Assembly (NCBI GenBank): GCA_030549775.1
Contig: CM060174.1
Coordinates: 55,590,444 to 55,654,443, forward strand
Origin: Tamarix chinensis
Lineage: Eukaryota > Streptophyta > Magnoliopsida > Caryophyllales > Tamaricaceae
DNA: 64,000 nt
Direction: 5' to 3'
The notes under the pieces are model-generated. The model saw only the letters and a list, made by a program, of their open reading frames with translations. It ran no database searches and had not been told where the DNA came from. Position 1 is the stretch's first letter. Every line of letters begins with the position of its first letter. Shown piece after piece: positions 36,226-48,906 of this stretch. A program made the position numbers and the translations under genes.

Positions 36226-39200
36226 TTACAATACTGGTAATCCTTTCCTAAGGTTCTTGTCAAAAAATAGGGCACTGTACACAAATTTCTGAACTTGTAC
36301 AATAATACTGTTAGCATCAAAAGTTTTGGATTCAAAAAGTACAGATTTTCTGCTCCTCCAGATGAACTCAATAGTTGCTGCCACTATTAAGGCTCTTGCC
36401 TTCCAGATAGTGTGGTGTCTGTAGGATTTTCTCTGTATGGTTCTCATAGCACTAAAGAGAGTAGTGGAACCCCTGGCAATGCCAAGCCATTTTCTGAGAG
36501 GTTGCCAAATGTTGTTGGTTCTGTCACATTCAAAAAATAAGTGCTCATGTGTTTCCTCTTCCCTCTTGCACAGTAGACACTATTTAGGTCCCTCCATGAA
36601 CCTCATTTGGTCTCTGGTATAGAGTCTTCTTTTGAGGGTTAGCCATAGCAAGAATGAGTGCCTTTTGGTCCTATTCAGTACCCAAACCACCTTATGAGGT
36701 TTCCACTTAGGGGATTTTTCTCTAAAAAAATTATATGCTTTCTGTGTTGAAAAGCCTCTATCCATTACCCAGGACTTCACAAGAATCACAGCCTCTTCCC
36801 TTGAGCCTTGAGCTAGTGCCAAAAAATCAAATAGCTTGCAGATCTTCTTCAAAAAGTGTGAAGTGTCATGAGTTGGTCTGAAAGTTATCATGTTCCTATC
36901 CTACAGGTAGTGTGTATGTATCCATTTGGTCCATAGGGTTTCCTTCTCATCCTACAGGAACCAGATATACTTACACTGGAATGCAGAGTTCCAGGCAGGG
37001 AGATTTTTTACCCCAAGACCACCCTCTCCTTTAGGTAGGCAAACCTTTGACCAAGCCATAGGTGGAGGTTTGCCTTGCCATAAGAAGTTTCTGCAAAGAG
37101 AGACTAGTCTTTGCAAAACCACAGTAGGGATGGCAAAGATTGACAACCAGAAACCAAGTATGCCTTGGATGATAGAGTTAATCACCTCCAGCCTGCCTGC
37201 ATAAGAAAGGGTGTTAGGCCTCCAAATTTTCAACTGGTCATAAATGCTATTAATGAGATGCTCATAGTCAGTAGTTCTGAGCTTGCATGGATTCAAGGGG
37301 ACCCCAAGATATCTGAAAGGGAATGATCCTTTACTCATGCTGGTTATGGACATGATTTGGATATGAATGTGTTGTTTGATCCCTGCCATGAAGATCTGAG
37401 ATTTCTGTGGATTAACAAAGAGCCCAGAGCACCTACTGAAAGAATCAAGCCAATGTAAAAGCCCCTTGACAGAGGAGGTGTCTCCTCGACAACAAAGGAT
37501 CAGGTCATCAGCAAAAGCCAAGTGTGTGAGGTTCAGTTTTTTGCACTTAGGGTGGAATGCAAAATGCTATTGCTGTACCTGTTGCTTGAGAAGTCTGCTA
37601 AAATATTCCTAGCAGAGAACAAACAGGTAGGGTGACATGGGGTCCCCTTGTTTAAGCCCTCTAGCTCCTTTAAAGAAACCAAAGATGTTCCCATTGAGTT
37701 TTAAGGAGAAAGTAGTGGTAGACACACACTCCACAATCAATTCAGAGAATAGAGGCGGGAAGCCAAATGCCATCAAAACCTGCGTAAGAAAACTCCATGA
37801 GAGAGTATCATAGGCCTTCCTAAGATCAATCTTGATCAAGCATTTAGGAGATGTTCTTTTCCTGTTGTACTCTTTCAGGATCTCCTGTAGTAGTAAGATA
37901 TTTTCAGCCATAAGTCTTCCTTTAACAAAATCCCCTTGTTCAGGGCTGATTAGATCATGTAGGCAATCAGAAATCCTTTCAGCAATAATCCTAGCAATAA
38001 CTTTATATAGGGTGTTACAGCAGGCAATGGGCCTGAAATCTGTCACACTAGCTGCATGCTGAGTTTTGGGAATTAAAACCAAAACTGCATGGTTCACCCT
38101 CTTAAGTAGCCTTCTATTAATGAAGACTTCCTTGACAACATCACAGAAATCAACTCCAATAATATCCCAAGCTTCCTTGAAGAATTTTGCAGAGAATCCA
38201 TCTGAGCCAGGAGCCTTGTGGTCCCCTAAAGCAAAAACCACTCTCTTGATCTTAGCACTAGACACAGGTCTAACCAGGGCCAACTGTTGTTCTTCAGTGA
38301 GGACCCGACCTCTAGATATAACAGAGCTGTCAAAATCTGAGTGTAAATTCTCAGCCCCCAGTAGGTGCTTATAAAAATCCAGGAGTTCCTCTTGCATTTC
38401 CTGCTCAGACTGAGTCACATGACCATCCCTCTTAGTGATCTGGACTGTTCTACTCTTGTTGAGCCTTACCTTAAGCATTTTGAAGAAGAAATGGGAACTC
38501 TGGTCCATATTGAACAAGAACTTATTTCTATTAATCTGAGATACAAAGCTAGCAGCAGCTTGCTTAAGAAACTTGGCTTTCTTCTACAGGCCTGCAAGAT
38601 TCTCAAAGCCCCGTAGGGTTTGGTGGGATAGAAATCCTTCTTGAGCCTCCTTCAGCTGTGCTTCTACATGATTAGCTAGAGCCATAATGTGGGATAAATC
38701 ATGTTTGTTAATCAATTTCATATCATACTTAAGTAAAGACAATTTACTGCACAAATTAAATTGATGTGAGCCACATAAGGAGAATCTCCAATTCTTCAGC
38801 ACAATTTCTTTGAATCTAGGGTGGGAACACCACATGTTGTAAAACTGGAAGGGTTTTGGCCTGTGTGGTTGTCTTCCCAGCTTCACTAGACAGGGGGAAT
38901 GATCAGAAGAGGTTCCTGGGGGTAGAAAACAAGCAGAAATATCTAGTCCTGCTCCAAAACCCTCAACATTCATCATGGCTCTGTCCAATTTGCATTTGAC
39001 ATTATGGCCCACAAAAGTATACCAGCATCCAGAGGAGGGGATATCTGTCAACTGAGCCATTAAGCAGCAAGATTTGAAATCAGCTATTTTATAGTCATTG
39101 ACCTGTCTTTTTCCACATCTGTCAAAAGAATTGAGGGGGCAATTGAAATCTCCACCAACAATCCAAGGGCCTTTGATGCTCCTAGCAAGAAACATCAAAT

Positions 39201-39567
39201 TCTCCCAGAGGGGTTTTCTATCCCTTACACTATAGAGGCCATACACTATAGTGACAGTAAGGGTCAAACCAGAAGAGATATCCAAAACAGAACCAGTAAT
39301 TGATTGGGGGGAAACCTCAATCAGCTGGACCTTGATCAAATCAGGGTTCTAGAGCAGGATAAGTCTCCCATTGGGGTGGTTGCTAAAATTTTCATGGTGC
39401 CTCCAGCCCCTAAAGTGTAGATCTTTTAGGTGCTGTAGTTTCAAATCATCAAGTTTAGATTCCATAATGCCAACCATGGAGCTTTTATGCTCCCTACATA
39501 GTTTGCTTAAAGCTTTTTATTTCAGGGGAGAGCTCAATCCCCTTACATTCCAAAGAATGAAGTTCAT
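36226..39567 (-). pseudogene. LINE ORF2: endonuclease / reverse transcriptase, one frame with eight premature stops
   Basis: The start ATG at 39567 gives MNFILWNVRGLSSPLK, the usual plant LINE ORF2 start. The APE-type endonuclease follows with MESKLDD, VGGDFNCPL and SSDHSPC. RT has LVLIPK, FRPIACCNTLYK, KIDLRKAYDTLSW, LKQGDPMSPYLF and FADDLIL (about 37515). A zf-RVT region with FLLWLTLKRRLYTRDQM (36620-36660) and CLLCKREE follows, and the frame ends at TAA 36226-36228. The whole 1,113-codon frame has no frameshift. Premature stops are TAA at 39517 and TAG at 39349, 38584, 37609, 37567, 36952, 36901 and 36580. It cannot encode a working protein as it stands, but the catalytic motifs are intact. 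Confidence 0.9.
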
Positions 39568-39579
39568 GTGATCTTTGCA

Positions 39580-41208
39580 GATCTAGTCAACCTCTTGCTG
39601 TGGCCCATATTGAACTGCTTCATGATAGGTTTCCTTTTCTTCCTTTTAGCTGCCTTTGTGACCACCTGTTGCCATCCAGCAACTTCAACAGTGTCTGTTT
39701 CCTCAGTGCCTCCATTTGTACCCTCTAAAGGCTCACATATGGGAGGGTCAGAACCTTAATTGGAGAATTGGTTCCTATTTCAGTAGCAGCCTGCTTCTCT
39801 ATTGATTTGTAGAGATTTGTGGACTGAGTCAAAGGTGCCAATCCCATGGGGGCCTTGGGGTTTCCATTTTCCTATACCTGCACATCATTTCTTTTGCTGC
39901 ATTCAGCCTCTGCTGGCCCAGCTGGTACTGGTCTAGTTTTTTTCTTCTTCTTCCTCTTCTAGTCCTATCCCTTAGGGACATTCAAAGGAGCTGTTCTCTC
40001 TTGATGACTATCAGCTTCTACAATGGGCTGCTTCCTTTTGGAGACATGGTGAAAAATGTTCTCCATCTTATTCTGCATAGAGAGAGGACATTTGGCTTCC
40101 AAGTGTCCCAAAGCACCACATTTGTTACAAACCAGAGGCAGGTCTTCATACTCTATCACCTGAGTATATTCCTCCTCATCACCCCTGACTCTTATGGCAG
40201 TAGGGAGGCTACCTTTGAGATCAATCTCTACAAGGACCCTGCCATACTCAATTTTGGACCTTTATAGGGTGAAATCATCTATCAAAATATGTTTGCCAAT
40301 GTAGGAGGCAATTTCACTGATTGCTCCACAGTTCCAAAGTTCCAAAGGCAGGCTGACCAACCTCACCCAAATAGGAACTTTAGTGATTTCCTCTTTACCA
40401 AAAGAGAATAGCCTAGGGATTTCTTTCAGAACAAACACCTTCCCTTAGATGATGTACGACCCCCCTACTAGAGCTTGATCCTTGTGTAATTGGTCATCAA
40501 ATTTCAGGATCACCCATCCAGAACTGTGAATAATGTATCTAAAAGGCTGCTTCATCACATGCTTAACAATGCCCAGGTTGTACTTGTCAGGATTTGCTCC
40601 TACTAAGCAGCTCAGCAAACATGCACCCCAGGACTCATCCACAGGGTGGATGTTATCTTTTGAAAGGCATACTACGTCACCTTTAGGTGGCACATAGTCA
40701 CATTTTTTATCAGCAATTTTGGTGAACAACTGAGCAAAGGATTTCTAATTATAGGGAGGTATCTGAGAGGCCTGTGCCTGCACCCGATTCTCCTCCTGGG
40801 AAAGGGGGGGAGAATTGGCAGCTAGAGCAGGTTCTTCAGGTCGAAAGTTGTCCACATCCACCTCTGAATCAGAAAGTAGTTCAGGCATAGAGGAAACACT
40901 AACTTGCTTAGCCAGGAGCTAATTATGAACAGTAGCATTCGACCCATCCTGGTCCAAGGGTGCATGGTCAGACTGGAATTTCCCCTGGACACTACCTATT
41001 GGCAAGGAATCCTGCACCTGATCCTTATACACCACCTGCTTCTCCAAAAGAGAGGGTTGATCCCTACCCTCACAGGAGATGGGGTAGGAGATTGCAATTC
41101 AGAAGCACTGTTCACTAGGGAGGGCCTAGGAAGGACACACTCAGGAGACTTATCCAGAGTTCGAGCTCGAAGAGTTTTCTTTCTGTTCCCATGCTTCATA
41201 AGTAGCAA
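39580..41208 (-). pseudogene. LINE ORF1: DUF4283-type RNA-binding protein with CCHC knuckle
   Basis: The frame opens near 41208 (MLLMKHGNRKKTLRARTLDK), shifts once near 41060, and continues with SFAQLFTKIADKKCDYVPPKG (about 40690-40750), the DUF4283-like start. RYIIHSSGWVILKF follows, and then a CCHC zinc knuckle CNKCGALGHLEAKC at 40090-40130 with LPLV in front. A lysine-rich tail follows two TAG stops near 39965. ORF1 proteins coat LINE RNA. The ORF ends close to the ORF2 start. Confidence 0.75.
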
Positions 41209-41385
41209 GCCAAGAGAACTACAATTAAATTTACAGAATAGAAGTGAAGTGAGAAAGGAAAGGAGTAGAGGACAGCTCTAGGAGGTGCTCGATGGAACAA
41301 AGGAGTCTACAAGTCAGCTTCAACACCATGGGAGGGGCTGGAGCTCGAAGAGAGACAAACTGAGCTTAATGCTGCCTGCTCAAGT

Positions 41386-41400
41386 ATACGTACTTCTTAA
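41386..41400 (+). repeat. Target-site duplication of the LINE, right copy
   Basis: ATACGTACTTCTTAA, one mismatch from the left copy at 36077-36091. Confidence 0.85.
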
Positions 41401-41920
41401 TAATCATCACTAGAGTAGCAAAAGGTAAATCATTAATCTTATCTATTAATTCATACAATTTAATTATCCTAGCTTGTGTGATTATGGTTGTGGTTGATCG
41501 CTTTCTATTTGTAATACTATTATTAATTTAATCTAGTGTTCTTAACCTAGGTTATCAATTATCTAGATGATAAATTAAGATATTGTTCAATTTATTTTAA
41601 TTGAAGGAATGTAAGGAAATAAATTGTTATGAGTTTTCATAGGTCAACATTAGATTAATTAGAATGCATATTTTCTTTATAATTATTCAATAAGCTAAAT
41701 CCATAACTGATTTCATTATTGAGTACAACATTTTATTACTTATAAAAAGTATATAACTTACCAATAGAAATTAATGCTATAAAAAATCAGGGTTTTGACA
41801 TTGGCTATATAATTCTTGATTATAAACCATTCCTTGTGGGTTCAACTCCTACTTACCACTTACTACGTATTTGGGATTAGGATTGAAATATTAAATTGTT
41901 GTACGTATGATAATGCATCA
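41401..41920 (+). repeat. Athila-1 5' LTR, segment 3 of 3
   Basis: It aligns with the reverse complement of 59675-60220, including AGCAAAAGGT.AAT.ATTAATC, GTCTATTAATTCATAC-like sequence, and GATTATAAACCATTCCTTGT (41809). It ends TAATGCATCA directly before the primer site. Confidence 0.8.
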
Positions 41921-41922
41921 AA

Positions 41923-41940
41923 TTTTTGGCATTGTTATTA
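41923..41940 (+). other. Decayed Athila-type primer-binding site
   Basis: TTTTTGGCATTGTTATTAGA stands where Athila elements carry TTTTGGCGCCGTTGCCGGGGA (tRNA-Asp type). CpG-containing bases have changed to TG/CA, but GAGTGG still follows. Confidence 0.65.
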
Positions 41941-42077
41941 GAGAGTGGAAATAATAATCTTTAATTCTATTTTTAATGTGAATATCTTCAAGTGTACTTA
42001 TCTTCTCTAATTGTGTGTTATCCTCATGTACTCTCCTTGGGATTGGTTGTGGTTGAGCATAGTCAACAAATTATCAT

Positions 42078-43890
42078 GCCAATAGACCTAAATTCTTATT
42101 CTCCTTTTGTAAACTATATAAGAAGGAGATTGGAATACCCTCGTCATATTCCATTACCTTCTGAATGAAATTCCACTAACTTAGAGAAAGATCATGTAGA
42201 GGATTTTTACAATTTATCTTGTCACATAGATCCTCATATGGCAAATCATCGAACTCTAAAGGAGCTTGTTGCTCTTGTTTTTAACCCTAACCTTTTATGT
42301 ATTAATTATCTTAGAGGACATGATACTTGTGATATTGAAACTTGCTTAATCCTTGCTTTACCCAATTTTATAGATTCAAGGACAACAACTCACTAGGTAC
42401 ATGATGCTTCACCTATCCCAACAAGTTCTTTAAATAATTCCATATTGCATGTTCTGGTATAAAACCACCTATAGTAAGTGCAAAATATCTTAAACTTAAA
42501 GATTTTCCTCTTTCTTTGGATGATTAGCCAAAGGATGGTTGTTTGACTTACCTGCGAGTTCTTTAGACACTTGGGCTGATATGAAAAGGTTTTTCCTAAA
42601 ACATACTTTCCCTCATTTAGAGCAACTAACAAAAGGAAAGAAATTTGTGGCATTAGGCAAGATGGAGGGAAGATATTGCATGAGTATTCGGAAAATTTTA
42701 AGAAGTTATGTAGTACTTTCCCCCAATCACTAAATTAGTGAGCATATGTTGACAGAATACTTTTGTCAAGGATTATCTTATATGGATTGAAATATGGTAG
42801 ATGCTATTAGTAAGGGTGCTTTGATTGACATAACTCCTACTAAAGCTAAAATATCGATTGCTAACATGGCATCTAACTCAAAATATGGTAGCAAGGGAAG
42901 TAATTCTATGTCTCTAAAGGTGAAAGAGACTAGTATCGTTGAATTAAAAGCCCAAGTATCAAACCAGATATCTCTAGTAGAAAAAGTAGTTGGTGACAAA
43001 ATTCCTTCACGGGTGTGTGGAGTTTGTTCTTTTACGAGACATCCTTTTGATATCTATAATACCTTGTGGGCAGAAAAACAATTTAATGCCATTAGAGGAC
43101 AATAAGGACCAAGGATAAATGATCCTTATGCTCTAACATACAATCCAAGTTAGAAGGACCATCCTAACCAAAGGTACTAGAAAAATAAACTAAGTGGTAG
43201 TTTATATTTAAGGCCACCATTTTATCAAAATCAACAATGTCCAAGTCCACCCTAAAGAATCTTTCATGTTCCACCAAATCAACCATGACCACCATTTCAA
43301 TCATTACCCCCACCACAAGTTCAACAACGATTAGGAGGAATGACTTTAGAAGACTTGGAAAAATCTTTGGCTACCAACACATTACAATTTCAATGAGAAA
43401 CTCAAATGGAATCAAGAACTTGGAAAATCAAGCGAGTCAACTACCAGTCTCCAAAAAAATTACAAACAAATGGTTTATAAAAATTTCCAAGTCAAATAGA
43501 AAGAAACCCTAGAAATAATGCTAGCGCAATTACAACTCAGAGTAGTAAATAGTTGGTAAGTTTAAGAAAAGCTAGGGAAGAGCAACAAACAAGTAAAGAA
43601 GAGGATGAGATAGTTGTTAAGAAACCAAATACTAGAAATCCTCCACAAGTAGATAAAAATTATTCTCCTATTCCCATTCAAACTAATTCTACTTTCCCTA
43701 GTAAGTTGAGAAGAAACAAAAAGCATAATCATCATAAGGGGATGTTTGACATGTTTAGGAAAGTGGAGGCGAACATCCCTCTATTTGGTTTAATTAAACA
43801 AGTGCCAACGTATGAAAAATTCTTAAGGATTTATGGACTAAAAAAAGGATGTGGAAGGGGGATTAGAAAGTAAGTGAGGGTGAGAATGTT
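42078..43890 (+). pseudogene. Athila-1 gag relic
   Basis: The frame opens near MPIDLNSYSPFV (42078) and contains WLFDLPASSLDTWADMKRFFL at 42535-42595, the typical Athila gag block (WLYxLPxxSxxTWxxMxxxFL). Further pieces include VSNQISLVEKVVGDK, a CGVCSFTRHPFD segment (about 43015) where a zinc-knuckle-like CxxC normally sits, and a basic stretch at 43553-43873 that ends with MFRKVEANIPLFGLIKQVPTYEKFLR, matching the Athila gag-protease link. Stops and frameshifts break it. Confidence 0.75.
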
Positions 43891-44470
43891 TTAGAAATTT
43901 TAAAAAGGAAAATATCACCAAAGTGCAAAGATCCAAGTATTTTTAACTTTCCTTGTAAGATTGGAAAAAAAGGTATACTTAAATTTGGTGATTTGATTTA
44001 TATAATGGATTTATCTATCTTCAATTCACTAAGTTTAGGGTCTATAAAAGAAACTTGACCCACTATTTAATTAGATAATAGATCTAACACATACTCTAAA
44101 GGAGTAATTGAAGATATATTGGTGCAAGTGACTAAAATAGTATTTCCCACTAATTTTTATGTGTTAGATATGTAGGACAATGGTTAATTTAACTCTTTTA
44201 CTATAATACTATTTAGAACATTTATAAAAACTTTAAAAACAAAAATTGATGTACATTATTGAGTTTTGACCATGGAATTTGATGGTGAAGTTATAAGGTT
44301 TAACATATATGACTCCATGCGATATCCTAGAGATTATGAATTAGTTTCTATGTTAGATGTAATTGAAGATTATACTTTGTAGGTTTATGAGTTATACTAT
44401 GAAGATCCATTAGAGGTGATGTTAACTCAGTGCATAGAAATCGAGTTTTCAGAAGGGGTGAATGAGATAT
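43891..44470 (+). pseudogene. Athila-1 protease relic
   Basis: PKCKDPSIFNFPCKIG is followed by FGDLIYIMDLSIFNSLSLGSIKE, where the Athila active site DLGASINVMP would be expected, so the catalytic block is damaged. DNRSNTYSKGVIEDILVQV, FPTNFYVLDM and LTMEFDGEVI follow in order (to about 44290). Two in-frame stops are visible. Confidence 0.7.
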
Positions 44471-44579
44471 TTTGAGTAGATGAGGAAATCAAGGAAATGG
44501 TGACTTCTTTAAGAGCACGTCGTGGTAGAATTGGAAGATCTATGGATTTACCATTATCATTAGATAGACCTTTACCTTT

Positions 44580-46020
44580 GATATAATAAGAAACATAATT
44601 GGAATTGGAACCTTTACCTAGACATCTTAAGTACACATTTTTGGGAGATAAGGATACCCTTCGTATCATATTATCTGGTGACCTAACTACCAAGAAAGAA
44701 GAAAAGCTTGTTAATGTTTTGAAGATTAATAAAACTTCTTTGGGATGGAAAGTTAGGATATTAAGATTATTAGTCCTTCAATGTGTATGCATCAAATTTT
44801 AATAGAGGATGATTTCAAGCCTCATAAACAAGTACGACGTAGACTAAAGAAGATTCTGATGGAAGTAGTAAAGAAATAGGTGTTGAAGTTGCTATTTGTA
44901 GGAGTCATTTACCTAATATCTGATAGTAGTTGGGTTAGTCCTCTCCAAGTAGTACCCCAAAAAATAAGAATCATTGTTGTGGAGAATTAAAAGGGAGAGA
45001 TTATTCAAACTAGAGTTCAAAATTGTTGGAGATTATGTGTGGATTATACGAAGTTATATTCCATGATAAGGAAATATCATTTTCCTTTACCATTTATGGG
45101 TCAGATGTTAGAAAGGTTAGTAGGTCATATGTATTATTACTTTTTTGATGGATATTCTAGATATGTGCAGACCTCCATAGCTTTACAAGATTGAGAGAAG
45201 ACAACATGCTCCATAGCTCTAGAGCATGTTGTCGCATGCCATTTGAGCTATGTAATGCCCTTTCCACATTTAAGAGATGCCTGGTAAACATTTTTCCAAA
45301 ATATTTAGAGAAATTTATCAAGGTATTTATAAATGACTTTAGTAGACATAATGATACTTTTAACGAATGCCTAGATAATTCACCTCTTATATTAAAAATA
45401 TGTCTACAAACTAATCTTATTTCTTCCATTTTATGGTTCAACAAGGGATAGTATTAGGTCACATCATTTCTACTAAAGGAATTGAAGAAGAAAAAGTAAA
45501 TATTGATGAGTGTAACCTTACCCCTCTAATGTTAAAAAATTTTCTATGATAGCTCAACCTTTTAGCAAGATTCTTAAAAAAAGAAGCTAAATTCAACTTT
45601 AATGATGAGTGTAACAATGAATTTTACCATTTAAAGGATAAATTGATTAGTGCACCTATATTTCAACTACCTGATTGGAATTTTCCTTCTGAATTAATGT
45701 GCGATGTATCAAACTATGTTGTCAGTGTTATTTTATATCAAAGAATTGGGAAAAGTCTACATCTGAAATACAACAATTTATGCACTTTTAATGAGGCTCA
45801 ACTTAATTATAGAACCACAGAGAAGGAGCTTATTGCCATTGTCTTTGATTTATACAAACTTCATTATTCTCTTTTAGGCACTTATATTATTACTAACTCT
45901 AACCATGCATCCATGAAGTATCGATTAGCAAGGAAGGAAGAAAAAAAAAGGTTAATTAGATGGATACTATTTCTTCAAGAGTTTAGTACTCGTATTAAGG
46001 ATAGGAGAGGAATATGAATC
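44580..46020 (+). pseudogene. Athila-1 reverse transcriptase and RNase H relic
   Basis: LPRHLKYTFLGDKDTLRIIL (44610) opens RT as in other Athila elements. DSSWVSPLQVVPQK (about 44925), WRLCVDYTKL (45035), HFPLPFMGQMLERL, then MPFELCNALSTFKRC (45236) and FIKVFINDFS (45313) follow. The last normally reads VFMDDFS, so a catalytic Asp has become Asn. RNase H (45643-46017) has DWNFPSELMCDVSNYVVSV, NYRTTEKELIAIVF and RLIRWILFLQEF. It is spread over several frames. Confidence 0.8.
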
Positions 46021-46059
46021 ACAATCACATATTAATGAATCATTTCTAGGCAAACTACT

Positions 46060-47285
46060 TCATGCAGTTGCAAATGAAATACTATAGTATACTGAGATGG
46101 CTAATTTTTTTTTGTTATTAAGGTATTTCTTTCACATTTTACTAAGGTATAAAAGAATAGAATAAAGAATCAATCAAAATATATCATGTGGGATGATCCC
46201 TATTTGTGGAAACAATAGGCTGATAAATTATTAGAAGATGTAATCCAGATAATGAGATTCATTTCATTTTTTACATTTTGCTATAACTATAATTGTGGGG
46301 GTAATTTTGGTATAAAAAAAGCATATAAAATTATGGAAAGTTAATTTTATTGGCCCACCTTGGTTTAGTATGCTTATGAATTTTTCAAAAAATATGAAAG
46401 ATGTCAAATGACTAGAGGATTTGATCCCAAAAATGAAATGCCACAAAACCCAATTATTGCATGTGGAATTGTCGATGTGTGGGGTATGGATTTCATGGGT
46501 CCATTTCTCTCATCTTTTAGTTTCAAATACATTCTTGTTGCTGCAGATTATGTGTCAAAATAGGTCAAAGAAAAAGACACCTGAATTGATGATGCTAAAG
46601 TTGTTTCATATTTTCTTTGCACTAACATCTTTCCAAGGTTTGGTATGTGCAAAGCTATAATCAGCGAAAAGGGTTCTCACTTCTACAATAGAGCAACACA
46701 AACATTGCTAAGAATGTGTCATGTTACGCGTCGAGTTTCCAAAAACATATCATCCACAAATAACTGGTCAAGCCGAAATCACAAGTCATGAAATAAAATG
46801 AATCCTGGAAAAGATGGTGAATCTAACAAGGAAATATTAGGGTTTACATCTTATGATGTGCTTTAGGCATATCACAATGCTTATAAAACCCCAATTGGCA
46901 TGTTCCCCTATCAATTAGTTTACAATAAGCCTTGTCACCTTCCAGTTGAATAATAACAACGAGCATTTTGGTTTGTAAAGACATGTAACATAGAGTCAAA
47001 TGAGATTGGTAAAAATAGAACACTTCAATTACAATAACTCAAGGAATTCTAAGACGAATCTTTTGAAACTCCTTTGAGATATAAAAACCAAAAAAAGATG
47101 GTCCATGGTAAGTTAATTCTTAAGAAGAATTTTGAAATCGGTCAAGAGGTATTATTGTATCATTCTCATCTAAAACCTTTCCTATGGAAATTAAGGTTGA
47201 GATGGATCATCCTATTTATTTTGACTAATGTGTTTCCGCATGGTGCAGCAGAAATCAAGAGTGTAAAAAAAAAGATGTGAAAAAT
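46060..47285 (+). pseudogene. Athila-1 integrase relic
   Basis: The zinc-binding region is partly visible (DDPYLWKQ at 46191 and FKKYERCQMTRGF at 46385-46415), followed by the core GIVDVWGMDFMGPFLSS (46468-46515), YILVAADYVSK, IISEKGSHF (46659), AYKTPIGMFPYQLVY, and the tail VLLYHSHLKPFLWKLRLRW with VFPHGAAEI (47150-47260). In-frame stops are present at K-stop-VKE and elsewhere. The integrase tail is the last pol domain. Confidence 0.75.
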
Positions 47286-48060
47286 GAATGGACACTGTCG
47301 CAAACCTTTTAAGAAGGACACTATGTGAACAAATTGGAATTAGTAGATCTTACTACTCCCAATTATGTATGAAAATAGTAACGGGAGCAACCTACTTAGG
47401 ATATATCCTCACTGTCATAGTTAGGTACTTTTGTATATTTTTTAGCTATTATATTAATTATATATTTTAGTGTGGATGTGTGTTACATGTATGTATATGT
47501 GTGTGTATATATATATATATATAATGAGAGTAACAAAATCTACATGGGTATGTCATGTTTACGAACACCCATTATGTTTCATTTCATAATTTTTCCTACA
47601 AGAAATTTATAATGAGGCTACCATGTTTAAAACCATTGCCGGTGTTTCATCTCATACCAATAAATGTAACATGGGCATACTATGTTTCATAGAATGAACT
47701 ATGTTTCTTTGAATTTCTTCTCAGGCCCTATGTTTTTCTCTGTAAATCAACATTATGCATTTTTTGTTGTTCTTGTTCATGACCTTTCTCTACATCCTTT
47801 CCTCTCTGTTTCCATTGTTTATTCCCATTACTTTACTTCCAGCTTTTTAGTAATCCATCAAGCTCCCAACCTATGTGAATCAACAACCAATCTATCATCT
47901 ATTTTTATGTTCTCATGCAACAAAAAAAATAGCATTTTTTTTCCAAAACCCTAACTTCACTAGTGTCAATTTTTTATGCAAACTACACTCAATCAGTTTA
48001 AGGTTCTTCTCTCCTTCCATTTTTGAAGTATCTTCTATGTATCTTTTGTAGGGACATTTC
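47286..48060 (+). other. Athila-1 spacer between pol and the 3' ORF, with a TG/TA microsatellite
   Basis: A (TG)n(TA)n run lies at 47484-47523. The rest is AT-rich with no family motif, as is usual between integrase and the env-like ORF of Athila elements. Confidence 0.5.
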
Positions 48061-48067
48061 ATTATGG

Positions 48068-48906
48068 CACCCAAAAAGAAGTAGAGAAATGAAGGTAAAT
48101 CTTTTTAGAAACTTACCTCACCCATGAGCTAACACAACCGAAGGAATCCATAAAATGAGTTAGGTATTATTTTTGCTATACTTAAGAAAAAACAAAGTTA
48201 TGATTATTTATCTCATAGGCAACTCATAGGAACACATTACATAGATGATGGATACCTTCATACTTTAGGAATTCATGATCAAATTACAAAAGTATTAAGA
48301 AATGTTGGTATGCATCACTTTATATGTTACGCTAACCATGTATATAGACAATTAACTCTAGAATTACTTAGCACCTTTGAGGTGCACATCAACATTTCTC
48401 CACAAGAAGATGATGCCATTTCTTTTCACTTTTTTAATGTCGATTTCAAATCACATTGTATGAGCTCTCGAATGTTTTTTTGTTGCCTCATGGAGGTTTT
48501 TGTGTCATGCCCCCATACTTTAATGTGGACCATTTCTTCACTAGGATAGTTGACACTTCCAACATGCCTACCTCTACCACCTTCTAAATTTTAGAATCCA
48601 AGTATTTAAGAATCTACAATCTTTTCTTCGTTTATTTACAACACCTTCTAGCTTGCATAGTTTTTGGAATATGTGATAGTACAAGTTTAGTTAGGACCAC
48701 CAAGCTTTTTATTATCGATTCCATGTTAGAATGCATACAAATAAACATAGTTTACTTCCTTGCTAAGCAATTTAGGAGGGTAACCAATTTTATGTAAGGG
48801 GACAGTGTCATAGATGGTTTGATTAAAACTTTTTGCATCGGCCTAGGGCTTGTCATACCTAACTATGAGCCCATTTAAACTCTGAGTGCATGCATCAAAA
48901 TTGAGT
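48068..48906 (+). pseudogene. Athila-1 3' ORF (env-like / plant transposon protein domain), first part
   Basis: It starts MAPKKK near 48064. The segment IDDGYLHTLGIHDQITKVLRNVG (48240-48310), with TLELLSTFEVH and FHFFNVDF, parallels the Athila-2 ORF on the reverse strand at about 63400-63870. This 3' ORF is a hallmark of Athila. Its function is unproven; an envelope role has been proposed for some relatives, and I see no clear membrane segment here. Several stops are present. The frame is cut at 48906 by the CACTA element and resumes at 59419. Confidence 0.65.

Larger units (their letters stand above)
36092..41385 (-). mobile_element. Near full-length L1-type LINE (non-LTR retrotransposon)
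   Basis: It carries two reverse-strand genes in the standard order: ORF1 (41208 to about 39580) and ORF2 with endonuclease, reverse transcriptase and C-terminal zinc region (39567-36226). It interrupts an Athila LTR and is bounded by a 15-base duplication with one mismatch. The 5' end on its own strand reads CTTGAGCAGGCAGC. The 3' end beyond ORF2 has no clear poly(A); on the element's strand it closes with an ATTTTTTGATATATATTTACC-like tail. Confidence 0.88.

Noticed and set aside
37832..38374. Forward-strand ORFs of 76 and 102 codons within the LINE
   Set aside because: They are antisense shadows of the reverse transcriptase frame.
48068..48906. True viral envelope gene or endogenous virus
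   Set aside because: It belongs to the Athila 3' ORF family and shows no clear membrane or signal segment; the neighbouring gag-pol is a plant retrotransposon.
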